Assembly: GCF_023487995.1 (NCBI RefSeq)
Contig: NZ_JAMFKN010000004.1
Coordinates: forward strand, 280,514-344,513
From: Thermohalobaculum sediminis
Lineage (GTDB): Bacteria; Pseudomonadota; Alphaproteobacteria; Rhodobacterales; Rhodobacteraceae
DNA: 64,000 nucleotides
Direction of reading: 5' to 3'
Part shown: positions 16,458 to 25,226 of the stretch, one piece after another
Position numbering within the stretch: the first letter of the stretch is position 1
Layout: every line of letters starts with the position of its first letter
Translations under genes and position numbers: made by a program
The notes under the pieces: model-generated
The model's input: the letters and a program-made list of their open reading frames with translations, nothing else
Told to the model about the DNA's origin: nothing
Databases searched by the model: none

Positions 16458-17347
16458 TTCATCCACCTCTCGCTGCGGGTCCTCAGCCAGACGTAGAGGA
16501 AGTTCGCGATGCCGGTGACCACGATCATGCCGAAGGCCAGCGCATAGCCCAGATGCGGGTCCTGCAGCACGTCGCCGCGGATCTGCGCGAACAGCAGGAT
16601 CGGCACGATCGACAGCGACGAGCCCGTGAGCGCATAGGCCGTCGCGACCGCGCCGAACGAGTTCGCGAACAACAGCGCCAGCGTGCCCAGCAGCGTCGGC
16701 CACAGGATCGGCAGCGCCACGATCCGCCAGTACTGGAAGCCCGAGGCACCCAGGATCTCGGCCGCCTCGCGCCACTCGCGCTTGAGGCCGTCCAGCGCGG
16801 GAGTGACGATCAGGATCATCAGGGGGATCTGGAAGAACAGGTATGTCAGCGTCAGCCCCGTGAAGCTGAGCAGGTTGAAGCCCATCGCGTAGATGTTGAT
16901 GCCGAACCAGTCCTTCAGCAGCACAGTCACCAGCCCCAGCCGCCCCAGCGTGGCAAGGAAGGCGAAGGCCAGCGGCACCCCCGCGAAGTTCGACGCGACC
17001 CCGGAGAAGGTCAGCAGCGGTCCCCTGATCCATCCCGGCAGGCCGCCCAGCGTCACCGCCGCCGCGACCGCGAAGCCGATCAGGCAGCCCAGCAGCGCCG
17101 AGGCGAGGCTGATGCGGATCGAGATCCAGTAGGCCGCGAGGATCGACGGCTGGAACAGGTTCGCGATGTTCTCCAGCGTCGCCTCGCCCGCGGCGTTGCG
17201 AAAGGCGCCAAGCACGATGAACATCGTTGGCAGGATCAGGAACAGCCCCGCGAAGGCGGCAAAGGGCGCGACGCCCAGCCAGGCGAGCGGCAGGCGCCGC
17301 CGCGTGGGCGCAACCACGGGATGGGGCCGTGAAGCGGAGGTTTGCAT
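16454..17347 (-). CDS. ABC importer permease, PotB-like
   Basis: A 297-residue inner-membrane permease with about six helices. The first runs WLGVAPFAAFAGLFLILPTMF. The EAA loop reads EAAEILGASGFQYWRIVALPILWP near residue 200. It follows the binding-protein gene after 75 bases and overlaps the next permease by ATGA. Together with it this forms the membrane channel of the importer. The substrate depends on the binding protein and is not known. Confidence 0.87.
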   Translation of the reverse strand: MQTSASRPHPVVAPTRRRLPLAWLGVAPFAAFAGLFLILPTMFIVLGAFRNAAGEATLENIANLFQPSILAAYWISIRISLASALLGCLIGFAVAAAVTLGGLPGWIRGPLLTFSGVASNFAGVPLAFAFLATLGRLGLVTVLLKDWFGINIYAMGFNLLSFTGLTLTYLFFQIPLMILIVTPALDGLKREWREAAEILGASGFQYWRIVALPILWPTLLGTLALLFANSFGAVATAYALTGSSLSIVPILLFAQIRGDVLQDPHLGYALAFGMIVVTGIANFLYVWLRTRSERWMK

Positions 17348-17422
17348 CTGGGGGCGTCCGGTCGGAGGCGCGCGTCGCCTGCCCCGGCGCCGGGCCGGGG
17401 CAGGCGAGCGGTCAGAGTTGCG

Positions 17423-18532
17423 TCACTGGACGTTCGCGCCGACGACGCTGTCCCAGCCCGAGGTCACCTCTTCCTTGTTCGCGGCCTGCTCGTCGAGGCT
17501 CGGGAACACCGCCTTCTCATAGGCTTCGGCCGGCGGCAGGCGGTCCATCACCTCCTGCGGGATCACGCCGCGCTTGGCCATGTCGTTGAAGCGGATCGGG
17601 TGGCAGTAGCCCTTGAGCCAGCCAAGCTGGCCCTCGTCCGAGTAGAGATACTCCATCCACAGCTTGGCGGCGTTCGGATGCGGCGCATAAGCCGAGATCG
17701 CCTGCACATAGACGCCCGCGACGACGCCCGATTTCGGCACCACGACCTCGATCGGCGGGTTGCCGTTCAGCGTGTCGCGCGCCGCCAGCGCGTTGTAGTC
17801 CCACATCACGACGATCGGGGTGGCGCCCTGCGCGATCGTGCCGGCCTTGCCGATCACGGGGACGAAGTTGCCGGCCTTGTTGAGCTCGGCGAAGAAGTTC
17901 AGCCCGGCCTCGCCCGACGCCTTGCCGGGCGCGCCGCCGGCCGCGACGCCCGCCGCCAGCACGCCCAGGATCGCCTGGTTCGAGGCGCGCGGATCACCCG
18001 CCAGCGCTACCGCGTTCGCGTATTCCGGTTTCATGAGGTCCGACCAGTCCTGGGGCACGTTGTCGACCAGGTCCTTGTTCACCGCGAAGGCGAGCACGCC
18101 GTAGTAGTCGCCATACCAGTGGCGGTCGGCGTCCTTGGCGCTGTCGGGGATCGAATCCCAAGTGGAGACCTTGTAGGGCATCGTCAGGCCCTCGTCCTTC
18201 GCCGCCGGGCCGAAGGCGAAGCCCACGTCCAGCACGTCGGGCGCCTGCGGTCCCTTGTTGTCCTTGTTGGCGCGCACCGCCTCGAGCTCGTCGGCCGAAC
18301 CCGCGTCGGGGTTCAGCTCGTTGACCGTGAGGAACGGATACTTCGCCTTGAAGCCGGCGATCACGTCGCCATAGCCGCACCAGTCGTGCGGCAGGGCGAT
18401 GGTGGTCAGCATCCCCTCCGCCTTCGCGCCCGCGATGAGCTCGTCCATGCTCTGCGCCGAGGCGAGAGAGGTCGAACCGAGGAGCGCCGCCGCCGTTGAG
18501 GCGGCCACGAGGGACGCACGCAAGAATGTCAT
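17423..18532 (-). CDS. ABC importer periplasmic binding protein (polyamine/iron/phosphonate class)
   Basis: A 369-residue protein with a Sec signal peptide (STAAALLGSTSLASAQS, cleavage near residue 26). It has the extracellular solute-binding fold of family 1/6: MLTTIALPHDWCGYGDVIAGF, YYGVLAFAVNKDLV and IVVMWDYNALAARD. It heads the four-gene importer operon. About 250 bases of comparatively AT-rich DNA (18533-18780) lie upstream and probably hold its promoter. The Cys in the DWCGYG loop is not explained. Ligand unknown; spermidine, Fe3+ and aminophosphonates are all candidates for the class. Confidence 0.83.
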   Translation of the reverse strand: MTFLRASLVAASTAAALLGSTSLASAQSMDELIAGAKAEGMLTTIALPHDWCGYGDVIAGFKAKYPFLTVNELNPDAGSADELEAVRANKDNKGPQAPDVLDVGFAFGPAAKDEGLTMPYKVSTWDSIPDSAKDADRHWYGDYYGVLAFAVNKDLVDNVPQDWSDLMKPEYANAVALAGDPRASNQAILGVLAAGVAAGGAPGKASGEAGLNFFAELNKAGNFVPVIGKAGTIAQGATPIVVMWDYNALAARDTLNGNPPIEVVVPKSGVVAGVYVQAISAYAPHPNAAKLWMEYLYSDEGQLGWLKGYCHPIRFNDMAKRGVIPQEVMDRLPPAEAYEKAVFPSLDEQAANKEEVTSGWDSVVGANVQ

Positions 18533-18780
18533 CTGAAGGTCTCCCTGACTGTCATGGTGCCGGAGGCCGGGCCGTTCCCCCCAACGGCCTCGGACGCCCC
18601 CGGCGCGCCGATTGTTATTTGGCGGCGACAGTAAAAGCCCAAGAAAATTTTATGACAATAGGCCAAAATGTCTAAAAAACGCTGTCGCCTGCATGTTGTC
18701 ACGGTGCCGTGATGGCGTTTTGTCTTCTTTTCGATCAAGTCGCGCATCCCGCGCCCCGGCGACGCACCGGGCGGGCCGAC

Positions 18781-20301
18781 TCACCCCTCGGCGGCAGCCT
18801 CGCGCAGCGCGGTCTTGAGCACCTTTCCGTAGTTGTTCTTGGGCAGCGACTCGGCCACGCGGTAGAGCTTCGGCCGCTTGAACCGCGCGATCCGCCCCAG
18901 GCAGTGGCGGTCGAGCTCGGCCGGGTCCAGCCGGCGGCCCGGCTCGGGCACCACGAAGGCCACCACCTCCTCGCCCCATTCGGGATGGGGGCGGCCGACC
19001 ACCGCAGCCTCGGCCACGTTGGGGTGTTCCAGCAGCACCTCCTCGACCTCGCGCGGGTAGATGTTCGAGCCGCCCGAGATGATGACGTCCTTCGACCGGT
19101 CGGTGAGCGTGAGGAACCCCTCGGCGTCGAGCCGGCCGACATCGCCGGTCCAGAGCCAGCCATCCCGCAGCGTGCGCGCCGTGGCCTCGGCGTTGCGCCA
19201 GTAGCCCGGCATCACCTGCGGGCCGCGCACCAGGATCTCGCCCGTCTCGCCCGGGGCCAGGTGGCGCCCCGTCTCGTCGGCGATGGCGATTTCGGCGCAG
19301 CTTTGCGCGACGCCCACCGAGGCCAGCCGCTCGCGCCAGCGCGGGTGGCTGCGGTCCGCGACCAGCGAGCGCGAAAGCGCCGAGATGGTCATCGGCGCCT
19401 CGCCCTGCCCATAGATCTGCACGAAGCGCGGCCCCATCGCCGCCACCGCCTCCTCGATGTCCGCGAGATACATCGGCGCGCCTCCATAGACGATGGTTTT
19501 GATCCCCTCGCCCGTCAGGCCCCGCGCCCTTGCCCGCTGCACCACGCGGCGCACGATGGTGGGGGCCGCGAACATCGAGACGCCGCCGAGGCGCGGCGCG
19601 AGGTCGAGGATCTCGTCCGCATCGACCCCGCCCGAATCCGGCACCGCGTGGCGCGCGCCCGCGCGGGTGTGGATGAAGGTGTAGAGCCCCGCCCCATGCG
19701 ACATGGGCGCGGCATAGAGCGCGCAGTCCCCCGCCGTCACCGGGTCGATGTCGACCGGGTAGCACAGCGACATCGCCATCAGGTTCGCATGGGTGATCAT
19801 CACCCCCTTGGGCCTGCCGGTGGTGCCCGAGGTGTAGAACAGCCACGCAAGATCGGCCCCGTTCCGCGCGACCGGTGCACCGGGGCCGTCGTTCGCGCTC
19901 AGGCGGCGCCATCCGGCGTCGTCGGCGGCGATCCGCGGCAGGCCGGGCAGCGCTTGCGCGAGCCCTTCGGACGTGTCACCCGCCACGATGCAGGCGGCGG
20001 CGTCCGCGTCCGAAAGGATCCAGGCGGCCTCGGCGGGATGAAGCTTTGCATTGATCGGCACCGCCGCGGCGCCGGCCCAGAGAATGCCGTAGAGCGCCTC
20101 GAGATACTCGGTCCGGTTGGCCATGAAGATGCCCACGCGGTCGCCGGGCCGCAGGCCCAGACCTGCCTCCAGCGTCCCGGCGACGCCCGAGGCGCGGCGC
20201 GCGAAGGCCGCATAGTCCGCCGTCACGGCCGCGCCCGCGAGCAGGGCGGGGGCGTCGGGCGCGAGGCGGGCGCTGGCCTCCAACCATCGGGCGATATTCA
20301 T
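18781..20301 (-). CDS. AMP-forming acyl-CoA synthetase/ligase
   Basis: A 506-residue adenylate-forming enzyme. The P-loop reads FYTSGTTGRPKGV, motif A5 is IYGQGEAPMT, the A7 region is WTGDVGRLDAEGF, and the catalytic Lys lies in NNYGKVLKTALRE near the C-terminus. It should activate a carboxylic acid as acyl-AMP and transfer it to CoA. The ATG at 20301 is preceded by AGGAG eight bases upstream, so it was preferred to an in-frame TTG two codons earlier. The chain length or aromatic nature of the substrate cannot be told. No obvious operon partners. Confidence 0.9.
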   Translation of the reverse strand: MNIARWLEASARLAPDAPALLAGAAVTADYAAFARRASGVAGTLEAGLGLRPGDRVGIFMANRTEYLEALYGILWAGAAAVPINAKLHPAEAAWILSDADAAACIVAGDTSEGLAQALPGLPRIAADDAGWRRLSANDGPGAPVARNGADLAWLFYTSGTTGRPKGVMITHANLMAMSLCYPVDIDPVTAGDCALYAAPMSHGAGLYTFIHTRAGARHAVPDSGGVDADEILDLAPRLGGVSMFAAPTIVRRVVQRARARGLTGEGIKTIVYGGAPMYLADIEEAVAAMGPRFVQIYGQGEAPMTISALSRSLVADRSHPRWRERLASVGVAQSCAEIAIADETGRHLAPGETGEILVRGPQVMPGYWRNAEATARTLRDGWLWTGDVGRLDAEGFLTLTDRSKDVIISGGSNIYPREVEEVLLEHPNVAEAAVVGRPHPEWGEEVVAFVVPEPGRRLDPAELDRHCLGRIARFKRPKLYRVAESLPKNNYGKVLKTALREAAAEG

Positions 20302-20411
20302 CGGCAAGGCTCCTGGACGGCATCAACACCCGAGGCATAGCCGCTCGAGGCCCCGCGCGTCACCAGCCGCGTTGCGTGCGCGCCGGAGCGGGCCGCCGGA
20401 TCAGGCGGCGG

Positions 20412-20897
20412 TCACGGCCAGGGAAGGCTTGCCGGCGGGTCGAGCGCGATCTGCTCGAGCCCCTCGCCGGAGGCGCCGTCGCGCTCGATCAGCAGGAATT
20501 CCTGGCTCTGCGTCAGGATCAGCAGGGGGTGGTGCCAGACGCCGGGGGCATATTGCACGCCCTGGTCCCCGAAGGCGTGGAACAGCCGGCAGTCGCCGGC
20601 CGTTGGCCTGTCGCCACGCGCGACCACCACGATCCAGTCCTCGGTGGTCATCGGGATGAGCGTCCGGCTCGAGATCGGATGGCGCTCCAGCCGGTCGAGG
20701 GTGCGGCCCGGCCAACGGCGCGCACGCAGCACCGACAGGATGGCCGTCCCTCGCGGCCCCGGATCGAGCCGGGCAAGCCGGTGATAGAGCGTCGCATGCC
20801 CGTCGCCGAGGCTGTGGCGCTCCGCGTCCTCCGTCTCGATGACCGTGCCGAAGGGCGCGAAGCTCTCGGGGAGCAAGGGTTCGGGTTTCAGAATCAT
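20412..20897 (-). CDS. allA: Ureidoglycolate lyase
   Basis: A 161-residue cupin-fold enzyme matching the AllA family. It begins KPEPLLPESFAPFGTVIE. In the middle it has HPISSRTLIPM, and near the C-terminus the characteristic GVQYAPGVWHHPLL, with the metal- and substrate-binding histidines. It splits ureidoglycolate into glyoxylate and urea in purine/allantoin breakdown. The ATG at 20897 starts the fold. It follows uraD on the same strand with a 91-base gap, so the two may be cotranscribed. Neighbouring puuD supplies the first step of the same route. Confidence 0.88.
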   Translation of the reverse strand: MILKPEPLLPESFAPFGTVIETEDAERHSLGDGHATLYHRLARLDPGPRGTAILSVLRARRWPGRTLDRLERHPISSRTLIPMTTEDWIVVVARGDRPTAGDCRLFHAFGDQGVQYAPGVWHHPLLILTQSQEFLLIERDGASGEGLEQIALDPPASLPWP

Positions 20898-20988
20898 ACG
20901 GGACGTTCCCGGCACGCATACACACCAAGCCAGATTATCACATCCCGACGCGCCGATCTCGCTGCCAATCCGGGGGCCGGTGGCGCGA

Positions 20989-21519
20989 TCAGCCTGCCGC
21001 GAGCGCCTCCAGCCTCAGCCGGGCGATTCGATGCACCTGCGCCATCGCCTCGTGGAACTCGGCCTCGGGCGGGTTGTCCAGCCGCGCCCGGAACCGCGCG
21101 AGGATCGCCGCGCGATCGAGCCCGCGGACCGCGACGATGAAGGGAAAGCCGAACCGCGCCGTGTAGGCCGCATTGAGGCGCTGGAACTCGGCGAACTCGG
21201 CGGGGCTGCACCGGTCGAGGCCCGCCCCCGCCTGCTCGGCCGCCGACGCGGCCGTCAGCGAGCCCGCGACCGCCAGCCGCCCGGCAAGGTCGGGATGGGC
21301 CCGCAAAAGCGCCAGCCGCGCCGTGACGGGCGCGGCATCGGCCACTTCGGCCATCGCGGCGGCAAGGGAGGCGACCTCGTCGCTCGCCCGGCCGGCGTCC
21401 CACACGGCGGCGGCGATCCAGGGCGAATGCTCGTAGACCCCGCCATAGCGCGCGAGGAAACCCTGCCGGTCCATCGACGAGGGCGGCGCGGTCCGGAAGT
21501 GGCTGGACGCGGCGCTCAT
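20989..21519 (-). CDS. uraD: OHCU decarboxylase (2-oxo-4-hydroxy-4-carboxy-5-ureidoimidazoline decarboxylase)
   Basis: A 176-residue helical protein of the UraD family. It contains GVYEHSPWIAAAVW, LLRAHPDLAGRLA (with the catalytic His), EFQRLNAAYTARFGFPFIVAVRG and FHEAMAQVHRIARLRLEAL. It converts OHCU to S-allantoin, the last step from urate. The ATG at 21519 starts the usual family N-terminus. It is divergent from puuD, which makes the precursor, with about 200 bases between. HIU hydrolase and allantoinase are not in the window. Confidence 0.9.
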   Translation of the reverse strand: MSAASSHFRTAPPSSMDRQGFLARYGGVYEHSPWIAAAVWDAGRASDEVASLAAAMAEVADAAPVTARLALLRAHPDLAGRLAVAGSLTAASAAEQAGAGLDRCSPAEFAEFQRLNAAYTARFGFPFIVAVRGLDRAAILARFRARLDNPPEAEFHEAMAQVHRIARLRLEALAAG

Positions 21520-21716
21520 GCCTTGCTCCCGCGCGCCTCGACCGTGCGCGCGGCCACCCGCGCCGGTGCGGCGCGCCGGCGGTCGCACGGTGCATGGTCT
21601 GAAGGCTGCCTCATCGTGCACACGTCCCTTTGATCGTGCATCGATATGGACAGACCCCGCGCCGCGCGCGCAAGAAGATCCTGCGGGCGACACCGCGCCA
21701 AGGGGGAGCGGATGGC

Positions 21717-22907
21717 ATGGGCGGCGTGCTGATCGACTGGCTGGGCCTGATCCTGCGCTGGGCGCATATCGTTGCGGCGATCAGCTGGATCGGCTCGTCC
21801 TTCTACTTCATGTGGCTCGACGCGACACTGCGGCGCCGCGAGGGTATGGAGCCGGGGATCAAGGGCGAGAACTGGACCGTCCATGGCGGCGGCTTCTACC
21901 ACACCCGCAAGTACATGGTGGCGCCCGAGGCGATGCCCGACGACCTCCACTGGTTCAAGTGGGAGAGCTATTCGACCTGGATGACCGGCTTCGGGCTCAT
22001 GGCCGTCACCTATTACTGGGGGGCGTCGAGCCTGCTGATCGACCCGACGGTGGCCGACCTCGCGCCATGGCAGGCGGTCATCCTCTCGGTCGCCTCGCTT
22101 GCCGCCGGGTGGGTGGTCTACGACCGGCTTTGCCGCAGCCGGCTCAGCGCCCGCCCGGTCCTGGTCTTCGGACTGCTGTTCGCCGCGCTCGTCGCGCTGG
22201 CCTGGGCCTATGGGCAGGTGTTCTCGGCCCGCGCGGCGTTCCTTCATGTCGGCGCCGTCATCGCGACGATCATGTCGGCCAATGTCTTTCTCGTCATCAT
22301 CCCGAACCAGCAGATCGTGGTCGCCGATCTCAAGGGCCGGCGCGTGCCCGACCCAGCCTATGGCGCGATCGCGAAGCTGCGCTCGACGCACAACAACTAT
22401 CTCACGCTGCCGGTCGTGTTCCTGATGATCTCGAACCACTACCCCTTCACCTTCGGGCATCCCCATGCGCCCGCCATCGTCGCGGGCGTGCTGGTGCTGG
22501 GGGCCGTGGTGCGCGACTGGTTCAACCGCTACGAGGCGGGCGCGACGGGGGCGGCGATCCGCTGGCAATGGCCGGTCGCGGGGCTGCTCGTCGTGGGGCT
22601 CGCGGCGTTCTCGGCGTGGCGGCCCGACCGCGTGGCCGTCGAGGGCGCGGTGACCGGCGCCGAGGCAATGGCGATCGCGCAGTCCCACTGCACCGCCTGC
22701 CACGCCTCGCGTCCCATCGCCGAGGGCTTCGACGAGGCCCCGGCCGGCATCACGCTCGAAACCCTCGGCGACCTGCGCCGCCATGCGGCCAAGGTCCGTG
22801 CCCAGGCCGTCCTCAGCGAGGCCATGCCGCTGGGCAACCCGACCGGCATGACCGCGGCCGAGCGCGGCCGCCTGGGCGCCTGGATCGAGGCCGGCACGCC
22901 CGATTGA
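21717..22907 (+). CDS. puuD: Membrane-bound urate hydroxylase with C-terminal cytochrome c domain
   Basis: A 396-residue protein. About the first 300 residues form eight or so membrane helices: WAHIVAAISWIGSSFYFMWLD at the start, then IIPNQQIVVADLK and STHNNYLTLPVVFLMISNHYPF. The C-terminal part is a c-type haem domain with CTACH at 325-329 and a likely distal Met in LSEAMPLGNPTGM. This is the PuuD type of urate-oxidising enzyme, which sends electrons to the respiratory chain instead of making H2O2. A GGGGGAG ribosome site precedes the ATG. Paired with uraD and allA across a shared regulatory gap. Confidence 0.92.
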   Translation: MGGVLIDWLGLILRWAHIVAAISWIGSSFYFMWLDATLRRREGMEPGIKGENWTVHGGGFYHTRKYMVAPEAMPDDLHWFKWESYSTWMTGFGLMAVTYYWGASSLLIDPTVADLAPWQAVILSVASLAAGWVVYDRLCRSRLSARPVLVFGLLFAALVALAWAYGQVFSARAAFLHVGAVIATIMSANVFLVIIPNQQIVVADLKGRRVPDPAYGAIAKLRSTHNNYLTLPVVFLMISNHYPFTFGHPHAPAIVAGVLVLGAVVRDWFNRYEAGATGAAIRWQWPVAGLLVVGLAAFSAWRPDRVAVEGAVTGAEAMAIAQSHCTACHASRPIAEGFDEAPAGITLETLGDLRRHAAKVRAQAVLSEAMPLGNPTGMTAAERGRLGAWIEAGTPD

Positions 22908-23000
22908 GCGGGGCGCGACAGCACGGGACTCGCGTCGCCCGCCGCCGTCGCATTAGATGGCGTGACGGGGCGCGGGCCTGGTGGTCGCATGGGGTGTTGG

Positions 23001-23438
23001 ATGCGTTGCATCGTGATGGGTTGGCTGGTGCTGGGGACGCTCGCCGGATGCGCGTCGCCAAACGGCACCGACATCCGCCTCTTTACCGGTCGGCGCGTCG
23101 AGCTTGGCTACCGCGCGGACGGCTCGGCCTATCGCAGGATTACCTTCGACCGCTGCGAGCGGCCCGACCAGATCAAGCTGGGCGCACCGACGCAGCAGCT
23201 GCTCGAGCTCGCGGTAATGCTGCCCGACGGCTCGGTCGAGCGCGCCGATCCGCCGACCCTGCGACGGGTCGAGCGCGACGAGGTGCAGATCCGCATCTTC
23301 GACGACCGCGTCGAGTACGTGCCGCACGACACGCCGATGCCGGATGTGCCCCTGTTCGGCAGCACCGCCACGGCCGGCGCGCGCGCCACGGCACCGCTGA
23401 CGGCACCCGGCGCGCCGCCCTGTCCGGCGCGGCCCTGA
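23001..23438 (+). CDS. Small predicted lipoprotein of unknown function
   Basis: A 145-residue protein with a lipoprotein signal: a hydrophobic stretch WLVLGTL followed by the lipobox LAGC at about residues 14-17. The mature protein is polar (GTDIRLFTGRRVELGYRADGSAYRR) and ends in an Ala/Pro-rich tail. No domain is recognised. Starts at 22989 and 23001 are both possible; 23001 sits behind TGGGGTG. It follows puuD by about 90 bases on the same strand, with no functional link evident. Confidence 0.65.
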   Translation: MRCIVMGWLVLGTLAGCASPNGTDIRLFTGRRVELGYRADGSAYRRITFDRCERPDQIKLGAPTQQLLELAVMLPDGSVERADPPTLRRVERDEVQIRIFDDRVEYVPHDTPMPDVPLFGSTATAGARATAPLTAPGAPPCPARP

Positions 23439-23521
23439 CGCCCGCGCGGCACGCAGATTCCCCTTTACGGGCCCCGCCATGCGACGCAAGGCTGAGCGGC
23501 ATCCGCAGGAGGACCCCCGCC

Positions 23522-23608
23522 ATGATCCGCACCGGCGAGGAATGTCGTTCCCCGGCCCCCGCCGGCCGGACGAAGCCCGCCGCGCGCGCCGCGTGCCCCG
23601 CAAGCTGA
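23522..23608 (+). CDS. Possible 28-residue small protein
   Basis: A short frame from the ATG at 23522 with a good ribosome site (AGGAGG, about ten bases upstream). The peptide starts MIRTGEECRSPAPAG, is Arg/Ala-rich with two cysteines, and has no recognised domain. It lies alone in the 247-base gap before the deacetylase-like gene. Only the ribosome site supports it, so it may be chance in GC-rich DNA. Confidence 0.22.
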   Translation: MIRTGEECRSPAPAGRTKPAARAACPAS

Positions 23609-23685
23609 TGCCGATGTGATCCGCGTGCCCGCGTCGAGGGCCGCGCCCTGACGCGTGTCACCGGGAGATGACCGAGGGAGGACCG

Positions 23686-24717
23686 ATGCGCACCATCCAT
23701 ACCGAGAAGCACCGCCTGAGGGCCTCGCAGACCGAACTCTATGGTGGCCAGCTCGTCCGCCCCTTCGAATGCCCCGAGCGCGTCGAGCACATTCTCGCGC
23801 GCATCCGCGAGACCGGGCTTGGCCCGGTCGATGAGCCGCGCGCCTTCGGGCTCGACCCGGTCCTGCGGATCCATGACGCGGGGCTGGTGCGGTTTCTCGC
23901 CACCGCCTGGGACGACTGGCGGGCCGCGGGCTACAAGGGCGAGTCAATGCCGACCTCGTGGCCCTCGCGACGCATGCCGCGCATGGTGGTGCCGGACGAG
24001 ATCGACGGCCGGCTTGGGTATTACGCTCTCGCGGGCGAGACCTCGATCTCGGGTGGAACGTGGGAGGCGGCGCAGGCAGCCGCCGACGTGGCGCTGACCG
24101 CGCAGGCGATCGTGGCGGGCGGCGAGCGCGCGGCCTTCGCGCTGTGCCGCCCGCCCGGCCACCACGCGGCGCAGGACATGTATGGCGGCTACTGCTTCCT
24201 CAACAACGCCGCCATCGCGGCGCAGGCGTTCCGCGATCAGGGCGCGGCGCGGGTCGCCATCCTCGACGTCGATTTCCACCATGGCAATGGGACGCAGGCG
24301 ATCTTCTACGACCGGGCCGACGTGCTGTTCCTGTCGCTCCATGGCGACCCGAAATTCGCCTTTCCCTATTACCTCGGCGGCGCCGACGAGACGGGCGAGG
24401 GGGCGGGCGAGGGGTTCAACGTCAACTACGCGCTGCCGCCGGGCTGCGACTTCGCCCGCTGGTCGGAAGCGCTCGAAGACGCCTGCGGGCGGATCGCGGC
24501 ATTCGGGCCGGATGCTCTGGTCGTTTCTCTGGGGGTGGACACCTTCGAGAAAGACCCGATCAGCTTCTTCAAGCTGGGATCGGGCGACTTCACCCGCTAT
24601 GGCGCGCGGATCGCCCGGCTGGGCCTGCCCACGCTGTTCGTGATGGAAGGCGGCTATGCGGTGGCCGAGGTCGGCATCAACACCGTCAACGTGCTGAGCG
24701 GCTTCGAGGGGGCGTGA
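23686..24717 (+). CDS. Histone-deacetylase-fold amidohydrolase (acetylpolyamine amidohydrolase-like)
   Basis: A 343-residue member of the HDAC/AcuC/AphA superfamily. It has RPPGHHA (two catalytic histidines), YCFLNNAAIAA, the zinc-binding DVDFHHGNGTQ and VVSLGVDTFEKDPI, where the second metal Asp sits, and ends with FVMEGGYAV. This set is closest to bacterial acetylpolyamine amidohydrolases. It should hydrolyse an acetylated amine in the cytoplasm with Zn2+. The ATG at 23686 begins MRTIHTEKHRLR, typical for the subgroup. The polyamine-class ABC importer at 14.6-18.5 kb is a possible but unproven partner. Confidence 0.88.
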   Translation: MRTIHTEKHRLRASQTELYGGQLVRPFECPERVEHILARIRETGLGPVDEPRAFGLDPVLRIHDAGLVRFLATAWDDWRAAGYKGESMPTSWPSRRMPRMVVPDEIDGRLGYYALAGETSISGGTWEAAQAAADVALTAQAIVAGGERAAFALCRPPGHHAAQDMYGGYCFLNNAAIAAQAFRDQGAARVAILDVDFHHGNGTQAIFYDRADVLFLSLHGDPKFAFPYYLGGADETGEGAGEGFNVNYALPPGCDFARWSEALEDACGRIAAFGPDALVVSLGVDTFEKDPISFFKLGSGDFTRYGARIARLGLPTLFVMEGGYAVAEVGINTVNVLSGFEGA

Positions 24718-24764
24718 CGGCGCCGCACCAACCTCGATTCGACTTGCGCTTGACAGGATGCCGG

Positions 24765-24787
24765 GGCCCCGGGCTTCACCCGGGGCC
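24765..24787 (+). terminator. Hairpin after the amidohydrolase gene
   Basis: Perfect 9-bp stem GGCCCCGGG / CCCGGGGCC with a 5-base loop, 48 bases after the stop. No real T-run follows. It may be a terminator or a dispersed GC palindrome. Confidence 0.45.
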
Positions 24788-24970
24788 TCCTTCCCGAACC
24801 CCGCAAGGTCCCGGCTCAGGGCCGGGGCAGGGTGGAGGCGGCGGCAAGAGGCCCCGGGTCAGGCGCCGGCAGAGGATATGGCTCGGCGAACGGGTGCCTT
24901 GCGGCAAGCGCAAGGCCGTTCGGCGAGCGAGGTTTCTCGGCGCCCCGGGGTCGAGCCCGAAGCCCCGCCC

Positions 24971-25216
24971 TCAGCCCCCCACCATCAGCGGCATCAGCAC
25001 CACCTCGCTGTCGGGCCTGAGCGGGGTGAACCATGCCTCCTTGTAGACCAGCCCGTCCACCGCGACCGAGACGCCCCGCTCGATCTGGGGGCGCAGGCCC
25101 GGATAGGCCTCCGCCAGCTTGTCGAGCATCTCCTTGGTGGTCGCGGCCTCGACCTCGACCTCGGCGCGGCCTTCCGTGAAGCCGCGCAGCGAGCCCCAGA
25201 TCGCGACCTTGACCAC
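24971..25216 (-). CDS. MoaD/ThiS-family ubiquitin-like sulfur carrier
   Basis: An 81-residue beta-grasp protein starting at GTG 25216 (MVKVAIWGSLRGF), with VAVDGLVYKEAWFTPL in the middle. It ends in a C-terminal Gly-Gly (PLMVGG), the thiocarboxylate site of MoaD and ThiS. It follows the molybdenum-hydroxylase large subunit by ten bases on the same strand, so it probably belongs to that operon. It could be a second MoaD serving molybdopterin synthesis or a dedicated sulfur donor for the cofactor. Which one is inferred. Confidence 0.75.
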   Translation of the reverse strand: MVKVAIWGSLRGFTEGRAEVEVEAATTKEMLDKLAEAYPGLRPQIERGVSVAVDGLVYKEAWFTPLRPDSEVVLMPLMVGG

Positions 25217-25226
25217 CCGCGCCCCG

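Noticed and set aside
14277..16496. A 739-codon plus-strand open frame
   Set aside because: Antisense to a clear ABC transporter operon. Composition is His/Arg/Asp-rich, as expected for a shadow frame.
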